Below are positions 61,740-64,000 of a stretch of DNA of 64,000 nucleotides, piece after piece. The stretch is taken from assembly GCA_004794785.1 (NCBI GenBank), contig SJOL01004558.1, positions 64,750 to 128,749 on the forward strand. The letters are read 5' to 3'. The notes under the pieces are model-generated. The model made no database searches. It saw only the letters and a list, made by a program, of their open reading frames with translations, and had not been told where the DNA came from. A program made the position numbers and the translations under genes. The stretch's first letter is position 1. The number at the start of each line of letters is the position of its first letter. The DNA is from Opisthorchis felineus. Taxonomy: Eukaryota > Platyhelminthes > Trematoda > Opisthorchiida > Opisthorchiidae.

Positions 61740-63140
61740 CTATAGCCTCTGATATATCCGTTCGACGGAAACAATAGTATGCCCCTAAAGTATTGGACGC
61801 AGTATTGCTTTGACCTGAAGGTCCCGCTCATTTGCAACGTTTTCGGATTTTGAGGAAAAGAAAAGTTCGGACCTCTGGTGTAGAGCAGAGCTAGGACAGA
61901 AAGAAAACCCCTCGATCCGAGAGCTGCCGATCTGCGAACATTCAAGGGATACAGTCGCCGTACATGGATGACGGTTGAAGTCCCCATAGTGGTCGTATAT
62001 TTCACAACTAGTGGGTAGCATACCGTCAGGCATGATCTATTGTGTCTCGGCTCAATGCTGACCCTAAGAATCCCTCCGAAGGGGTCATCAATGATTAAGA
62101 TTGACTACACAGGAATAAACTGCAGCGTACTTCGTTCGTCCGATAAATGATTCTCTACAAATATGAGGGCAAAAATTCATGTGAGGTCGATACTGTCCCA
62201 GTCCGCGTTGCTCGTGCCATTAAGCTCCTCAAGTGAACCTCGGACAGGCCGAATATTTCGGTTCAGATATCACTGTCCACGTACGATCAACTGGGTGGCA
62301 ATCCCCGTAGCCACACACGAAACGCAAAATTAGACGCGAAAAGCTGAAAGATTTTTGCCGAATGGATAACTTAATGAGAAATGCACAGCAGGGCGTCGAG
62401 TGACGTCCCCCATTGGTGAATTTTTTGTCCCGTGGCCTCAATACGACCTCATTCGCGACGCGGGCTAGGATCTACTGAACCAAATATTCCTTTGCAACGT
62501 GCGTAAAGAGTGGAGCCCCGAAGCAGAATGGCTACAGAAGCCAAGGGAAACTTCAGGATAGACCCGGGAAACTGGTATAGGCTCAGTCCGAGCTTGTCAT
62601 TTCACACTGGCAGTTAGTACCTAAAATCCTTGAAACTGGGGGACCAAGGCGCAGAAAGATGGCAGCCAGACTTTTGAAGCTCCCGCAAGTCTGTGGAGGC
62701 TGGACGGGTCCTCGTCCTTAACAAGACGTGCGCCCACCTTGCACAGAACAGCCAGGAAAATATGCAGACGGCATATCAACGTCTTACCTGGTACTCAGTA
62801 CACAAACTATTTCAAATGCAGATTCCCAGTACGCTGCAAACTGGGTTCCCGGAAAGACCTCAGACCGTGCAACCGTCGTCCACCAGCAAAATCTAACTAA
62901 GCGACTACAAGCTTCTCGACAGGAAACTGAACACCCTCTGACGGATGCCAACGGACGCGGGGTCTAACCGGTGAAATACGCAAAAATTAGCACTGCACCC
63001 AAGTTACCCAGACGCAATGCCCCTACCAACGAAAGAAACGACCTGGGAACCTCCCTCAAACCTAGCTAGCCATCGCGGGCGTGAACCATAGGCGCCGCCA
63101 TATATCACAAAGCCAGAAACAAAGAATAGGATCAGAATGT
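61740..63140. other. Intergenic, no gene supported
   Basis: No recognised domain or repeat was found. It ends at the H2B 3' flank. Confidence 0.4.
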
Positions 63141-63143
63141 GGT

Positions 63144-63159
63144 GGCCCTAAAAAGGGCC
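63144..63159 (-). terminator. Histone mRNA 3' stem-loop (H2B)
   Basis: On the minus strand GGCCCTTTTTAGGGCC, followed by ACC and ACATTCTGA. It lies 35 bases past the H2B stop. Confidence 0.93.
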
Positions 63160-63194
63160 GTGGAAGCGTTCTCTACCTGGCCGGCACCTGCTAT

Positions 63195-63563
63195 TTACTT
63201 GGTGCTTGTGTACTTGGTCACGGCTTTCGTGCCCTCGGAAACGGCGTGCTTGGCCAATTCACCAGGAAGGAGAAGACGGACAGCAGTCTGGATTTCTCTG
63301 CTGGTGATGGTCGAGCGCTTGTTGTAGTGAGCGAGACGGCTGGACTCAGCGGCAATGCGCTCAAAGATGTCGTTGACGAAGGAATTCATGATTGACATGG
63401 CCTTCGAGGAGATACCGGTGTCGGGGTGCACTTGACGGAGGACCTTGTAAATGTAGATGGCATAGCTCTCCTTCCTCCTTCGCTTCTTCTTCTTGTCGAC
63501 CTTCGGAACCTTCACCTTCGACGCCTTCTTCGCGGCCTTGCCTGAAACGACTTTCGGGGCCAT
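63195..63563 (-). CDS. Histone H2B
   Basis: Encodes a 122-residue core histone H2B, partner of H2A. I start at ATG 63563 ([13 protein letters not shown]); an eight-residue upstream extension is not histone-like. The lysine-rich tail leads into the basic [11 protein letters not shown] stretch, the fold ([56 protein letters not shown] as separate helices) and the C-terminal AVTKYTSTK with the ubiquitinated lysine. It is the only histone gene on the minus strand here, intronless, with TATA and CCAAT elements upstream and a 3' stem-loop. Confidence 0.98.
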   Translation of the reverse strand: MAPKVVSGKAAKKASKVKVPKVDKKKKRRRKESYAIYIYKVLRQVHPDTGISSKAMSIMNSFVNDIFERIAAESSRLAHYNKRSTITSREIQTAVRLLLPGELAKHAVSEGTKAVTKYTSTK

Positions 63564-63607
63564 GACGCTGTAGAGCAACGCAAACAAAGCGAATTTCGCT
63601 CATTTAG

Positions 63608-63750
63608 TTTATATATAAGTGTCATACATCTGTTTAATCGGACATTATGTTTATTGACCATATCCAGGCATCGTTGAACCAATAAGCAGAGTAGATCGGA
63701 AGGACGAAGATGATTGGTCAAGCTTAGACAATGCTTATGCTTCTCATTGG
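63608..63750 (-). promoter_or_regulatory. H2B promoter elements
   Basis: On the minus strand a TATATATAAA-type TATA box lies at 63608-63618, 45-55 bases before the start, with CCAAT boxes at 63713-63717 and 63746-63750. Confidence 0.65.
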
Positions 63751-64000
63751 TTGTCGGCGCTTCGGCTGCTTAGCTAGCGCTTCAAGGTGCGCCGTGGTGT
63801 GGTGGGAACGCTGCCTTTGTCTCATGTGACCTCTATCCAGGTCTGGTCTGTTTTTCTCCGTTCCTCTCGGACCAGCAAACACGACAAGAAGACCCCATTG
63901 CTTGCAATCCCTGTTTTTCTAGGACCGGAGATAAGATTCTGAATGCCAACAGATTTTTCCATGTGCTAGCTTCCAGATGAGAAAATGAGTTTCGCTTCCA

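Overview
Eukaryotic, metazoan nuclear DNA. Intact replication-type histone genes with metazoan 3' stem-loops, two RTE-like LINE families, tRNA-derived SINEs, hammerhead-type motifs and long stretches of decayed intergenic DNA all fit a flatworm, most likely a digenean trematode (fluke). That placement rests on the style of the repeats and histones; the species cannot be named. There are no operons, ribosome binding sites or CRISPR arrays. Two N gaps (18329-18951, 59828-60681) and a single N (57927) show a draft scaffold.

Layout: 1-25 kb is gene-poor. It holds one lone, atypical H2A gene (4042-4419) that lacks the histone stem-loop and has a poly(A) signal, several SINEs, a LINE-A relic around the first gap, an H2A pseudogene fragment (22412-22566) and scattered repeats with hammerhead-ribozyme-like cores. 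25-36.5 kb has two H4 genes on about 1 kb duplicated blocks 9.8 kb apart, separated by LINE relics (29.3-32.4 kb is a mosaic of two families in opposite orientation). 36.5-44.5 kb is repeat-rich filler. 44.5-47.3 kb is an H3-H2A unit. 47-57 kb is filler with LINE-B ends, two solo-LTR-like blocks, SINEs and one intact single-exon gene for an unrecognised four-span membrane protein (51922-53220). 57.3-59.8 kb has another H2A, the N, then a second copy of the H3-downstream/H2A unit whose H3 coding part is missing at the N. 61-64 kb ends with LINE-A fragments and a minus-strand H2B gene.

The replication-type genes (H2A x3, H2B, H3, H4 x2) encode the four core histones. They share CCAAT/TATA-type promoters and a six-base-pair GGCCCT-NTTT-AGGGCC 3' stem-loop followed by a conserved ACATTGTGA-like motif, as expected for genes co-expressed in S phase. 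No H1 gene is visible. One H2A shows a sharp gene-conversion-like tract.

The most unusual content is a set of three repeat families whose transcripts could fold as hammerhead ribozymes (best copies at 27212-27325, 13527-13569 and 7087-7138). They resemble the ribozyme-bearing Penelope-like elements and small retrozymes known from metazoans, but no partner polymerase gene is recognisable here. These calls were made by reading and pairing bases by eye; none has been tested.
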